A DNA stretch of 13,253 bases from assembly GCA_003132865.1 (NCBI GenBank), contig PKYZ01000075.1, positions 24,770 to 38,022 of the forward strand, given 5' to 3'. Each line of letters begins with the position of its first letter. Positions within the stretch are counted from its first letter, which is position 1. Position numbers and translations under genes: made by a program. The notes below the pieces were generated by a model. That model ran no database searches. It was given only the letters and a program-made list of their open reading frames with translations, and was not told the DNA's origin. Below, piece after piece: positions 6,098-12,792 of the stretch. This DNA comes from Bryobacterales bacterium (GTDB lineage Bacteria; Acidobacteriota; Terriglobia; Bryobacterales; Bryobacteraceae).

Positions 6098-6964
6098 TTA
6101 CTGGGCCGCCGAGCTTGCCCTCTTCCCGATTCCTTCGCCAAGGAAGTCGACCAACTCGCGGTTCACTTCCTCCGCGTGGGTCCAGGTTATGCAGTGCGGC
6201 CCATCCTTCACCACCAATAAGCGGGCGCCCTTGATCAGTTTGGCGGTCCGCAGTCCCGAGGCGCCGATAGGTAGAATCCGGTCCGCATCGCCGTGAATGA
6301 CCAGCGTAGGCACGTCGACACGGGTCAGGTCCTTGCGGAAGTCCTCATGCCATGCCGGGACCGAAGCCAGGCTGGCCGTGGCGGAGGCGCCCGCTGCCAC
6401 GTTCCAGCTTGCCTGGACAGCCTGTTCGCTGACGCGCTTGCCCAGCAGGAGATCCGTGTTGTAGAAATTCTTGAAGAACTCGGTGAAGAACATGTAGCGG
6501 TCTGCGGCCACGGCTTTTTGGATCCCGTCGAAGACACTGCCATCCACGCCCTCCGGGTTGTCCGGCGTCTTCAACAGGAAAGGTGGGACCGACGAGATGA
6601 ATACCGCCTTGCTCACGCCCTTCGATCCGTATCTCCCAAAGTAGCGTGCCACTTCGCCGCCCCCCATGGAGAAACCGGCCAGCGCGAAGTCCTCCAATTC
6701 GAGATGCGTCACGAGTTTGTGCAAATCCTCGGCGAAAGTGTCGTAGTTGTAGCCGGTTGCCGGCTGGCTGGACTTGCCGAATCCTCGGCGATCATAGGCG
6801 ATCACACGGTGACCCGCGGCCAGCAGCACCGCGACCTGCTTCTCCCAGGAAGCACCGCTCAGCGGATATCCGTGGATAAGGACAACCGGCTTACCCGAGC
6901 CGTGGTCCTCATAGTAAAGATCGATGTTGCCGGAGTTTTCCTTCCCGACAGTAACGTATGGCAT
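6098..6964 (-). CDS. Alpha/beta hydrolase, non-haem chloroperoxidase/arylesterase-like
   Basis: The 288-residue protein is full length for this family. Seen: the oxyanion segment VVLIHGYP (27-34), the strand RVIAYDRRGFGKSS (53-66), the nucleophile elbow GFSMGG (97-102, Ser99), the acid in HGDADRILP (Asp228) and the base in KDGPHCITWTH (His257). These form a complete Ser-Asp-His triad. Cofactor-free haloperoxidases of this type are primarily esterases or lactonases, with perhydrolase activity in vitro. No signal peptide is present, so it is cytoplasmic. The start is fixed by a strong AAAGGAG site ending 7 bases upstream. Its C-terminus is followed, about 40 bases on, by the end of the convergent HemD-like gene. 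The substrate is unknown. Confidence 0.9.
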   Translation of the reverse strand: MPYVTVGKENSGNIDLYYEDHGSGKPVVLIHGYPLSGASWEKQVAVLLAAGHRVIAYDRRGFGKSSQPATGYNYDTFAEDLHKLVTHLELEDFALAGFSMGGGEVARYFGRYGSKGVSKAVFISSVPPFLLKTPDNPEGVDGSVFDGIQKAVAADRYMFFTEFFKNFYNTDLLLGKRVSEQAVQASWNVAAGASATASLASVPAWHEDFRKDLTRVDVPTLVIHGDADRILPIGASGLRTAKLIKGARLLVVKDGPHCITWTHAEEVNRELVDFLGEGIGKRASSAAQ

Positions 6965-6971
6965 TCAGATT

Positions 6972-6994
6972 CTCCTTTGCACATTTGTTGTGCA
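6972..6994 (-). promoter_or_regulatory. Hydrolase ribosome binding site touching a perfect hairpin
   Basis: AAAGGAG occupies 6978-6972 on the minus strand. Directly upstream, TGCACA and TGTGCA (6978-6983 and 6989-6994) form a perfect 6-bp stem with a 5-base loop whose last base pair takes in the first A of the ribosome site. It could modulate translation or be a protein-binding operator. Confidence 0.4.
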
Positions 6995-7024
6995 CGCTGA
7001 CGTTGACGATGTTTAGATGCCTCT

Positions 7025-7055
7025 ATTATAGGTCTTCATTAGAGCCTCGGAGGCT
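7025..7055 (-). promoter_or_regulatory. Candidate hydrolase promoter with a palindrome over the -35 region
   Basis: TATAAT, an exact -10 consensus on the minus strand, lies at 7030-7025, about 60 bases upstream of the hydrolase start. No recognisable -35 follows. Instead AGCCTC-G-GAGGCT, an inverted repeat with 6-base arms, spans 7043-7055, where a -35 would sit. An activator or repressor site is inferred. Confidence 0.4.
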
Positions 7056-7229
7056 ACGTCCGATTTCGCACAAACCATGTCCGGCACTCAGCCTGTGGAG
7101 CGAGCCACACTTCCTATCGCCACACCGCCGTAGGGATTGGCTCCGTCGCCGCCGCTGAGACTGCGAAGAATGAATGATCTCCATCCAGGAGTCGCCGGAC
7201 GATGCCGGCCGGTCAACGAGGACGCGCAA

Positions 7230-7280
7230 GCTCGCGCATCAGTCCCCTTCGACTGGCTCTGTTTTACTGATCGCGCGAGC
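7230..7280. repeat. Long imperfect inverted repeat (14-bp stem, 22-base loop)
   Basis: GCTCGCGCATCAGT at 7230-7243 pairs with ACTGATCGCGCGAGC at 7266-7280 with a single one-base bulge. It starts 32 bases past the stop of the minus-strand exported-protein gene, so it could be that gene's transcription end or an mRNA 3' stabiliser. No T-run follows on either strand, so it is not a typical intrinsic terminator. Confidence 0.55.
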
Positions 7281-7311
7281 AAGGCTTCGCAGGCAGCAAG
7301 GCAGGGTGATG

Positions 7312-8181
7312 TTATTTCTTGCGCTCCGCTTTGTCTGTAGTGCCTTTTGGCCAAACTGGACTTACCAAATCCGTCCGCCAGATGGGGCCGGACTCATACA
7401 TCGGGCCCTCCGATTTCAGGAAAGCCGGGCAGTTGCCGCCCAGGATCCAGACACGGGTATCTGGTGGCTGCTTCCCCACCAATGGCGCCAATGCTCCACG
7501 GATGCCTCCGATGTCCACTTTGATGACATACCGTATGGCCTTGTGGCTGGCGCCGCCGGTCGAGAACGAATCCCCGCCTTCGGCGGTAATCGCAAGTTTC
7601 ACAAGCAGGGGCTCCGGCGTCGCTACTACCATGGAGACGGTCGTTGATTGCGCGTCAGATGACATATTCTTAAGCAGGATCGGAACGATGCCATTGGCCA
7701 AGTCTGGCGGTAGTGCCAGGCGTTTGGTCGCTATTTTGTCTTCACCTTTATCGTCTCTGTAGCGAACCGTGACCAGACCGGTGGAACCGTTGATCGAGAC
7801 ATCCATTGGGCGTTTGAATGCCGGGCCCTTTTGCACCAGGTGATCGGCCAGCAGGCGGAAATGACCGCGCTGCGAAAGAACCGCGGTTTCGTCCTGTAGC
7901 GAACCATCCTTGAAATGAAATACCAACCGGCTGGTGACTTCGCTGCCATGGGTTACCTGGATCAGGTCGCCATCGGCAATGATTGCGCCGTCTAACGTGC
8001 GTAAAGCCAGAAAGCCATGAAGTTCGCCCTCCATCTGTCGTACCGCCACGGATTCTGCCGATACGGAAGCCGCTTGGAACAACGCGGCCCAAGCCAGCAC
8101 GACGGCGAGCATTCCTAACCGGAAGCGGCCGAAGAGGTGAACCAAGCCGAAACCGGCGTTGGTTGATCGTACGTTTGTCAC
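7312..8181 (-). CDS. Exported protein of unknown function
   Basis: The product is 289 residues from the GTG at 8181. An N-terminal signal sequence is clear: basic residues (R5, R19, R21), then MLAVVLAWAALFQAASVSA (24-42) with a likely cut after VSA. An internal ATG at 8112 would start exactly at that hydrophobic core. Neither start has a good ribosome site. The mature part is beta-rich, with HFKDGSLQDETAVLSQRG (89-106), LLADHLVQKGPAFKRPMDV, RYRDDKGEDK, LPPDLANGIVPILLKN, and a C-terminal LGGNCPAFLKSEGPMYESGP followed by WRTDLVSPVWP. No catalytic motif or known domain is recognised. I take it to be a periplasmic or outer-surface protein. The last residues are lysine-rich. It stands alone, with intergenic DNA on both sides. 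Confidence 0.7.
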   Translation of the reverse strand: MTNVRSTNAGFGLVHLFGRFRLGMLAVVLAWAALFQAASVSAESVAVRQMEGELHGFLALRTLDGAIIADGDLIQVTHGSEVTSRLVFHFKDGSLQDETAVLSQRGHFRLLADHLVQKGPAFKRPMDVSINGSTGLVTVRYRDDKGEDKIATKRLALPPDLANGIVPILLKNMSSDAQSTTVSMVVATPEPLLVKLAITAEGGDSFSTGGASHKAIRYVIKVDIGGIRGALAPLVGKQPPDTRVWILGGNCPAFLKSEGPMYESGPIWRTDLVSPVWPKGTTDKAERKK

Positions 8182-8268
8182 GGGAAAGAAGGCAGCAATT
8201 GAAGGACCGAATGGGCGTCTGTATCGTTAGGCACAGTAAGCAGGTTGCCCAGTGACCCCACTCGCCCC

Positions 8269-8316
8269 CAGACTCCAGCCCCTGATTTCAACCTCCAGCC
8301 CCCGGTCCCCGATCTG
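8269..8316 (+). repeat. Degenerate tandem heptamer array overlapping the radical SAM stop
   Basis: Units in order on the plus strand: CAGACTC, CAGCCCC, TGATTTC, AACCTC (six bases), CAGCCCC, CGGTCCC and CGATCTG. The stop codon and last nine codons of the radical SAM gene lie inside the array, so the protein's Gly/Pro-rich tail is encoded by repeat DNA. Confidence 0.55.
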
Positions 8317-9388
8317 GCTTCTCCGGCCGATCTGCACAAATCTGCACCAGATCCCGCCTAGGAGCAGCCGCCGCGGGCGGACGCAGCAGCTTCCCCGGCA
8401 GCTTCGAAAGATAGATCAGCCGCTCGATCGCCGGCAGCAGCCTGCGCACCGTCTTGCCATGGAACAACAGGCTGCCCGCCACCAGCACCGGATGCGGAAT
8501 CGTCGTGCAGCAGCGCGCGCAAATGTCGATCTCGCCCGCCCGCCCGCTCGTGTGCGCGCGGCGCATCCGCTGCATCTCCGCCCCATTCCAGATGCTCTCC
8601 AGCGTCTGCTCCGCGACGTTGCCCAGCGGCGCGCCATCCAGCATATAACTCTGGCAGCACGGGTAAATATCGCCGTTCTGCTTCACATACATCGGCCCGC
8701 GCCACAAGTAATGGCAAGGGTGCTTCCAGTCTTCCGCCGCGTGGCCCGCGTCCGGATGCATCACGTTGGTCTCGTCTTCCTTGATGCGCACCTGGTCCAC
8801 GCCCGGCACGCCGCGCCAGAACCGCACGAACTCCGCCACCTCGCCTGCATTGCGCTCCATGCGCACCATCTGCACCACCACCTGCAACTTCGACCCGCGC
8901 GCGTGCTTCTTCTCCGCGAACCGTACGAAGTTATCGCGTACCTTCTCGAACTTCGCGCCCTTGCGATAGAATTCGAAACTCTCCTTGCTCGCGCCGTCGA
9001 AGCTCAGCGTGATCTGTTCCAGCGGCGATTCGAGCACCCGGTCCGCGATGCGCTCGTCCAGGAAAGTCCCGTTCGTCGAAAGCAGCGTCGAGATGCTGTG
9101 CCGGTGGCAGAACTCGATCCGTTCGAATATTCGCGGGTCCATGAACGGCTCGCCTAGCCCGATCAGCATCATGTGCTCGGCCGTGCTTCCCGATTCCCGC
9201 ACCACCCGCTCGAACACCTCGCCGGACATTTCCTGCTTGGGCTGCTTGTGCGTCTCGCGCGGGCACATCGGGCAATACAGATTGCACTTGGCCGTGGTCT
9301 CCACGATGTACTCCACCGGCAGCGCCGCCAGCTTCGCACGCCGCGCCAGGTAGCCCCACAACAGTTTTGCCCGGTTCCAGGCTCGCAT
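8288..9388 (-). CDS. Radical SAM protein with SPASM-type C-terminal cluster domain
   Basis: I start at the ATG at 9388 (366 residues) because AAAAGGA precedes it by 3 bases. A start further upstream would translate repeat DNA. The radical SAM cluster motif is CNLYCPMC (Cys35, 39, 42). It is followed by the SAM-binding LIGLGEP (75-81), LLSTNGTF and ITLSFDGASKESF, the layout of SPASM/Fe-S oxidoreductases. The C-terminal part has Cys225, NGDIYPCC (Cys244/245) and CARCC (Cys290/293/294), enough for one auxiliary 4Fe-4S cluster. Such enzymes modify peptides, cofactors or lipids. No precursor peptide or partner enzyme is visible beside it, so the substrate is unknown. A basic, proline-rich tail after about residue 305 may contact membrane or partner. 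Confidence 0.88.
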   Translation of the reverse strand: MRAWNRAKLLWGYLARRAKLAALPVEYIVETTAKCNLYCPMCPRETHKQPKQEMSGEVFERVVRESGSTAEHMMLIGLGEPFMDPRIFERIEFCHRHSISTLLSTNGTFLDERIADRVLESPLEQITLSFDGASKESFEFYRKGAKFEKVRDNFVRFAEKKHARGSKLQVVVQMVRMERNAGEVAEFVRFWRGVPGVDQVRIKEDETNVMHPDAGHAAEDWKHPCHYLWRGPMYVKQNGDIYPCCQSYMLDGAPLGNVAEQTLESIWNGAEMQRMRRAHTSGRAGEIDICARCCTTIPHPVLVAGSLLFHGKTVRRLLPAIERLIYLSKLPGKLLRPPAAAAPRRDLVQICADRPEKPDRGPGAGG

Positions 9389-9405
9389 CGGTCCTTTTAT
9401 TGTAA

Positions 9406-9433
9406 GGGTTCTGGGTCCTGGGTTCCGGGTCCT
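9406..9433 (-). repeat. Tandem heptamer array upstream of the radical SAM gene
   Basis: Four units on the plus strand: GGGTTCT, GGGTCCT, GGGTTCC and GGGTCCT. It begins 18 bases before the radical SAM start and leaves no room for an ordinary promoter closer than the array. Confidence 0.6.
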
Positions 9434-9467
9434 GGCCTGCGCCTCGCAAAAGGTCGAAGCGTTTGCC

Positions 9468-9495
9468 AGCACCCATCACCTAACACCCAGCACCC
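9468..9495 (-). repeat. Tandem heptamer array at the end of the acyl-CoA synthetase gene
   Basis: Four units on the plus strand: AGCACCC, ATCACCT, AACACCC and AGCACCC. The synthetase stop (9480-9482) and its last codons lie within the array, which ties the 3' half of that gene to the same genome as the other arrays. Confidence 0.6.
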
Positions 9496-11111
9496 GCTTT
9501 TGCCCGCAGCTCGTTCTTCCTCACCTTCCCAGTCACCGTCCGCGGTAACGCCCCGAACTCCACCTGCTTCGGACACTTGAAGTGCGCCAGCCGCGCCCTG
9601 CAAAATTCGATCAGTTCCTCGGCCGTCGCCGTGTGCCCCGGCTTCAGTCCGATATACGCCTTCGGCACCTCGCCCCATTTCTCATCCGGCGCCGCGACCA
9701 CCGCCGCCTCCAGCACCGCCGGATGCTCGGCCAACACCTTCTCCACCTCAATCGACGAAATATTCTCGCCGCCCGAAATCACGATGTCCTTCTGGCGGTC
9801 TCGCACCTCGATGTATCCATCCGGATGCATCACCGCCAGATCGCCCGAGTGGAACCATCCGGCGCGAAACGCCTCCTCGGTAGCTTGCGGATTCTTGTAA
9901 TACCCCAGCATCACGTTGTTGCCGCGCATCAGCACTTCGCCCATCGTCGCGCCATCCGCCGGAACATCGCGTATCTCCCCGTCAACCACCCGCAGGTCCA
10001 TGCCGGCCACCGTGTACGCCACGCCCTGCCGCGCCCGGAGTTGCGCCCGTTCCGCCGCCGGCAGCGCGTCCCACTCCGGATGCCACGCGCAGATGGTGTG
10101 CGGCCCATACGTCTCGGTCAGACCGTAAGCGTGCGCCAGGCTGGCGCCCATCTCCTCGGCCGCCCGTATGACTGCCGGCGGAGGCGGCGCGCCCGCCGTC
10201 ACGATCTTCAGCCCGCCCTCAAACCGGATGCCACGCGCCGCGCAGTATTGCGTCAACGTGCTCACCACCACCGGCGCGCCGCACAAATGCGTTACCCCCT
10301 CCGCGCGGATCAGCTCCACTATCTTTTGCGGATCCACCTGCCGCAGGCACACGTGCCGCGCCCCCGCCGCCGTAACCGCCCACGTGAAGCACCAGCCGTT
10401 GCAGTGGAACATCGGCAGCGTCCACAGATAAACCGGATGCTGCCGCATGCCGCAGGTGATGACATTGCCCATCGCCAGCAGGTGCGCGCCGCGGTGGTGA
10501 TAGACCACACCTTTCGGGTCGCCGGTGGTGCCCGACGTGTAGTTGAGCGTAATGGCGTCCCATTCGTCGTCCGGCATCGACCAGGCGTAATCGGGATCGC
10601 CGCTGGCGACGAACTCCTCATATTCGATTTCGCTTAAGCGCTCGCCCGGCCCGTTGTATTCCGGATCGTCGTAATCGATCACCAGCGGCTTCGCCTTACA
10701 GAGCGCCAGCGCCTCCTTCATCACCTTGGAAAATTCGCGGTCGATGATGACGACCTTCGCTTCGGCGTGGTCGAGCGAGAAGGCGATGATCGGCGCATCG
10801 AGCCGGGTATTGAGCGTGTTGAGCACGCCTTGCGTCATCGGCACGCCGTAGTGGCATTCCAGCATGGCCGGCGTGTTGGCGAGCATCGCCGAGACGCTGT
10901 CGCCGCGCTGGATGCCGCGCTTAGACAGCGCCGAAGCCAGTTGCCGCGTGCGCGCGTAGAACTCCGCATAGGAGCGTTTGAGCGGCCCGTGGATGATGGC
11001 GGTGTGGGCCGGAAAGACGGCGGCCGCCCGCTCGAGGAAGCCGAGCGGCGTCAGCGGCTGGTAATTGGCCGGATTGCGCTCGAGATCGGTGTCGTAGGGC
11101 GTTTTCGCCAT
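9480..11111 (-). CDS. Acyl-CoA synthetase (AMP-binding, ANL superfamily), with a mosaic nucleotide composition
   Basis: The 543-residue protein is full length and collinear with medium/short-chain acyl-CoA synthetases of the methylthiopropionate-ligase/FadD-like group. It activates a carboxylic acid to acyl-AMP and then acyl-CoA. Motifs: phosphate loop YTSGTTGDPKG (191-201), LWTLPMFHCNGWCF (229-242), YGLTET (329-334), GWFHSGD (418-424), hinge DRQKDIVISGGENISS (438-453) and the catalytic lysine in PRTVTGK (Lys529). By hand count, leucine codons are 11 CTC to 8 CTG before residue 220 but 1 CTC to 17 CTG after 229. Valine is 7 GTC to 5 GTG before, and 2 GTC to about 22 GTG after. The 5' half matches the rhizobial-looking DNA upstream and the 3' half matches the left segment. 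The ribosome site GGGGGAA is moderate. The encoded enzyme could be functional despite the mosaic. Confidence 0.92.
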   Translation of the reverse strand: MAKTPYDTDLERNPANYQPLTPLGFLERAAAVFPAHTAIIHGPLKRSYAEFYARTRQLASALSKRGIQRGDSVSAMLANTPAMLECHYGVPMTQGVLNTLNTRLDAPIIAFSLDHAEAKVVIIDREFSKVMKEALALCKAKPLVIDYDDPEYNGPGERLSEIEYEEFVASGDPDYAWSMPDDEWDAITLNYTSGTTGDPKGVVYHHRGAHLLAMGNVITCGMRQHPVYLWTLPMFHCNGWCFTWAVTAAGARHVCLRQVDPQKIVELIRAEGVTHLCGAPVVVSTLTQYCAARGIRFEGGLKIVTAGAPPPPAVIRAAEEMGASLAHAYGLTETYGPHTICAWHPEWDALPAAERAQLRARQGVAYTVAGMDLRVVDGEIRDVPADGATMGEVLMRGNNVMLGYYKNPQATEEAFRAGWFHSGDLAVMHPDGYIEVRDRQKDIVISGGENISSIEVEKVLAEHPAVLEAAVVAAPDEKWGEVPKAYIGLKPGHTATAEELIEFCRARLAHFKCPKQVEFGALPRTVTGKVRKNELRAKAGAGC

Positions 11112-11127
11112 TGGGTCGTTTCCCCCA

Positions 11128-11176
11128 GAGCATGATCCCGAAAAGTGGGTACCGGTTTTCGGACAGGATCATGCTC
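11128..11176. repeat. 49-bp rhizobial palindromic intergenic repeat
   Basis: Outer arms GAGCATGATCC (11128-11138) and GGATCATGCTC (11166-11176) are perfect inverse complements. Inner arms CGAAAA (11139-11144) and TTTTCG (11156-11161) also pair, around a GGTACC centre. From memory, this repeat family is abundant between genes in Bradyrhizobium and related Rhizobiales. It lies 16 bases before the synthetase start. Confidence 0.8.
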
Positions 11177-11241
11177 AAACAAAAGACGCATCAGCGTAGC
11201 GAAGGGGGAGGGTAGCGATCAATTGCCCTGATGGGACCGGA

Positions 11242-12224
11242 TTACTTGAGCCAATCGAGCACCTCTTTCGCTTTTGGCGGCCGCATAGGGTCGAATTCGG
11301 GCGCCTCGATCCCCAGCGCCTTGAGCTCGGCGCGCGAGTCCGGCGAGTCCTTGGGCCGCAGGCGGATCGCCATCTTGAAGTCTGTAATGGCATTCTCGCG
11401 ATCGCCTTTCATGCGGTAGGCGACGCCGCGCTCTTGATAGACCGAGGCGAAGTCGGGTCCGAAAGCGATCGAAGCGGTATAATCGTCGATGGCGCGGCCG
11501 AGGTCGCCTTTGGCGCGGTAGGCATTGCCGCGCACCTCCAAAGCGACAGGATTGCGCGGCTCGATGTACATGGCGTCGCTGCTGTCGGCGAGCGCGTGAT
11601 CGGGATCGTCGAGCGCGAGGTGGATGATCGCGCGCCGGATATAGCCGCGCACCGAATTGGGATCGCGATCGAGATACTCGCTATAGTCGGCGAGCGCGGC
11701 CTTGAAGTCGCGGGCGATCTCAAAGGCGTGGGCACGCTGCCAAAGATCTCGTTGTCCTTCGGATCGAGCCGGAGCGCCGCGTTGAAATCGGCGATCGCGC
11801 GTTCGTTGTCGCGGATGTTGAAATAGGCGACGCCGCGCCATTTATGCGCCTGCGATAAAGTGGGATCGAGCCGAAGGGCTTGATCGAGATCGGCGATCGA
11901 GTGAGTGAAATCGCCGAGCCGCTGGTACACCAGGCCGCGGTTGGCATAGACAAGGCCGATCGGGTGGCCACGCAGCAATTCGTCGAAATCGGCGAGCGCC
12001 TCGTTGTAGGCGCCTTTCGTTTCATAGGCGACGCCGCGATTGAAACGCGACATGGCCCGCTCATCGTCGGGGCTCGCCTTGTCCTCGATGACGCGGGTGC
12101 AGGCGGCGATCTGCGCGTCGTCATCGCCGATAACGCGGCAATCGGCGAAATCCTGCATCGTCGCCGCCAGCACCGGCCGAGCGAGCAGGCCGGCGACCGC
12201 CAAAATCAGTAGTCCAATACGCAT
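11242..12224 (-). pseudogene. Exported tetratricopeptide-repeat protein, frameshifted in the middle
   Basis: The ATG at 12224 opens with a signal peptide, MRIGLLILAVAGLLARPVLA (1-20), then CRVIGDDDAQIAACTRVIED, typical of rhizobial periplasmic TPR proteins. TPR units follow at about 57-90, 91-124 and 125-158 (for example FNRGVAYETKGAYNEALADF). After residue 160 (DPKDNEI) this frame becomes Pro/Ser/Arg-rich. The neighbouring frame continues WQRAHAFEIARDFKAALADY and further repeats to the stop at 11242. Adding one base near 11744-11746 gives a single 327-residue protein with about seven TPRs. As written, the first product would be 271 residues with an aberrant tail. The probable role is protein-protein interaction in the periplasm. 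A consensus indel is as likely as real inactivation. Confidence 0.82.
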
Positions 12225-12374
12225 GCGGAATCTCGGGCGGTGGAATGCGGCAATTTATCATTGGTCGCCGCCAGCCGTCAGCCGGTTCAGCCGGGCTGGA
12301 CTTTCAAACGCTCGACGCGATCGTCGCTATCCGGCGCGCGGTTAAGCGCGCGCATGGCAATGGGGGCATTGAAC
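12225..12374. other. Divergent intergenic region between the TPR and DUF4189 genes
   Basis: It holds three CAGCCG copies (12272, 12279 and 12288) and a GC-only inverted repeat, GCGCGC-GGTTAA-GCGCGC (12334-12351), just upstream of the DUF4189 start. Both promoters should lie here. I see no convincing -10/-35 pair. Confidence 0.35.
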
Positions 12375-12785
12375 ATGAACAAGGGTATCGTAGGTTGCGC
12401 GCTGGGCGCCGTCCTGCTGGCGACGGCCGGCGGGTTGTCGCCGGCAATGACGTCGAGCGTGAGCAAGGATGGCGTCGCCTTCGGCACGGCGATCAACTAC
12501 AAGTCGGAGGAAGAGGCGCGCAAGGCGGCGATCGACTATTGCCATAAATTCAAAGGCGCCCCCAAGGCCTCCGCCCAGTGCCGCGTGGTCGGCACCTTCA
12601 AGGACAAATGCTACGCCATCTCGATGGACCCGAAGGCCGGCACCCCGGGCGCCGGCTGGTCGATCGCGGCGATCAAGTCGGATGCCGAAGATCACGCCGT
12701 GACCAATTGCAAGGCGACCGCCGGCAGCGACGGGCGCCAATTCTGCGTCGTGCAAGAATTGAAATGCGACGGCGGCAAGAGCTGA
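12375..12785 (+). CDS. DUF4189 secreted cysteine-rich protein
   Basis: The product is 136 residues from the ATG at 12375, chosen because MNKGIVGCALGAVLLATAGG forms a clean signal peptide and GGGGG lies 8 bases before it. In-frame ATGs at 12354 and 12360 are alternatives. The mature domain has AFGTAINYKSEEEARKAAI (35-53) and six cysteines at 56, 69, 79, 112, 124 and 131, with WSIAAIKSDAEDHAVTNC (95-112). This fits DUF4189, a small periplasmic domain stabilised by disulfides and common in Rhizobiales. No biochemical function is established that I know of. It is convergent with the TauE/SafE gene, with only 7 bases between the stop codons. Confidence 0.78.
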   Translation: MNKGIVGCALGAVLLATAGGLSPAMTSSVSKDGVAFGTAINYKSEEEARKAAIDYCHKFKGAPKASAQCRVVGTFKDKCYAISMDPKAGTPGAGWSIAAIKSDAEDHAVTNCKATAGSDGRQFCVVQELKCDGGKS

Positions 12786-12792
12786 CGCCGCA

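Larger units (their letters stand above)
6965..7311. other. 347-base intergenic region with several inverted repeats and no gene
   Basis: I find no convincing coding frame. The region holds a hairpin beside the hydrolase ribosome site, a candidate -10 with a palindrome upstream, and a long imperfect stem at 7230-7280, each listed separately. Confidence 0.5.

Noticed and set aside
9399..9404. TACAAT as a -10 box for the radical SAM gene
   Set aside because: It is only 10 bases from the start codon, so a transcript starting from it would lack the AAAAGGA ribosome site.
8252..10637. Two long plus-strand frames opposite the radical SAM and acyl-CoA synthetase genes
   Set aside because: Arg/His/Leu-rich antisense shadows produced by high GC. 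No domains or ribosome sites.
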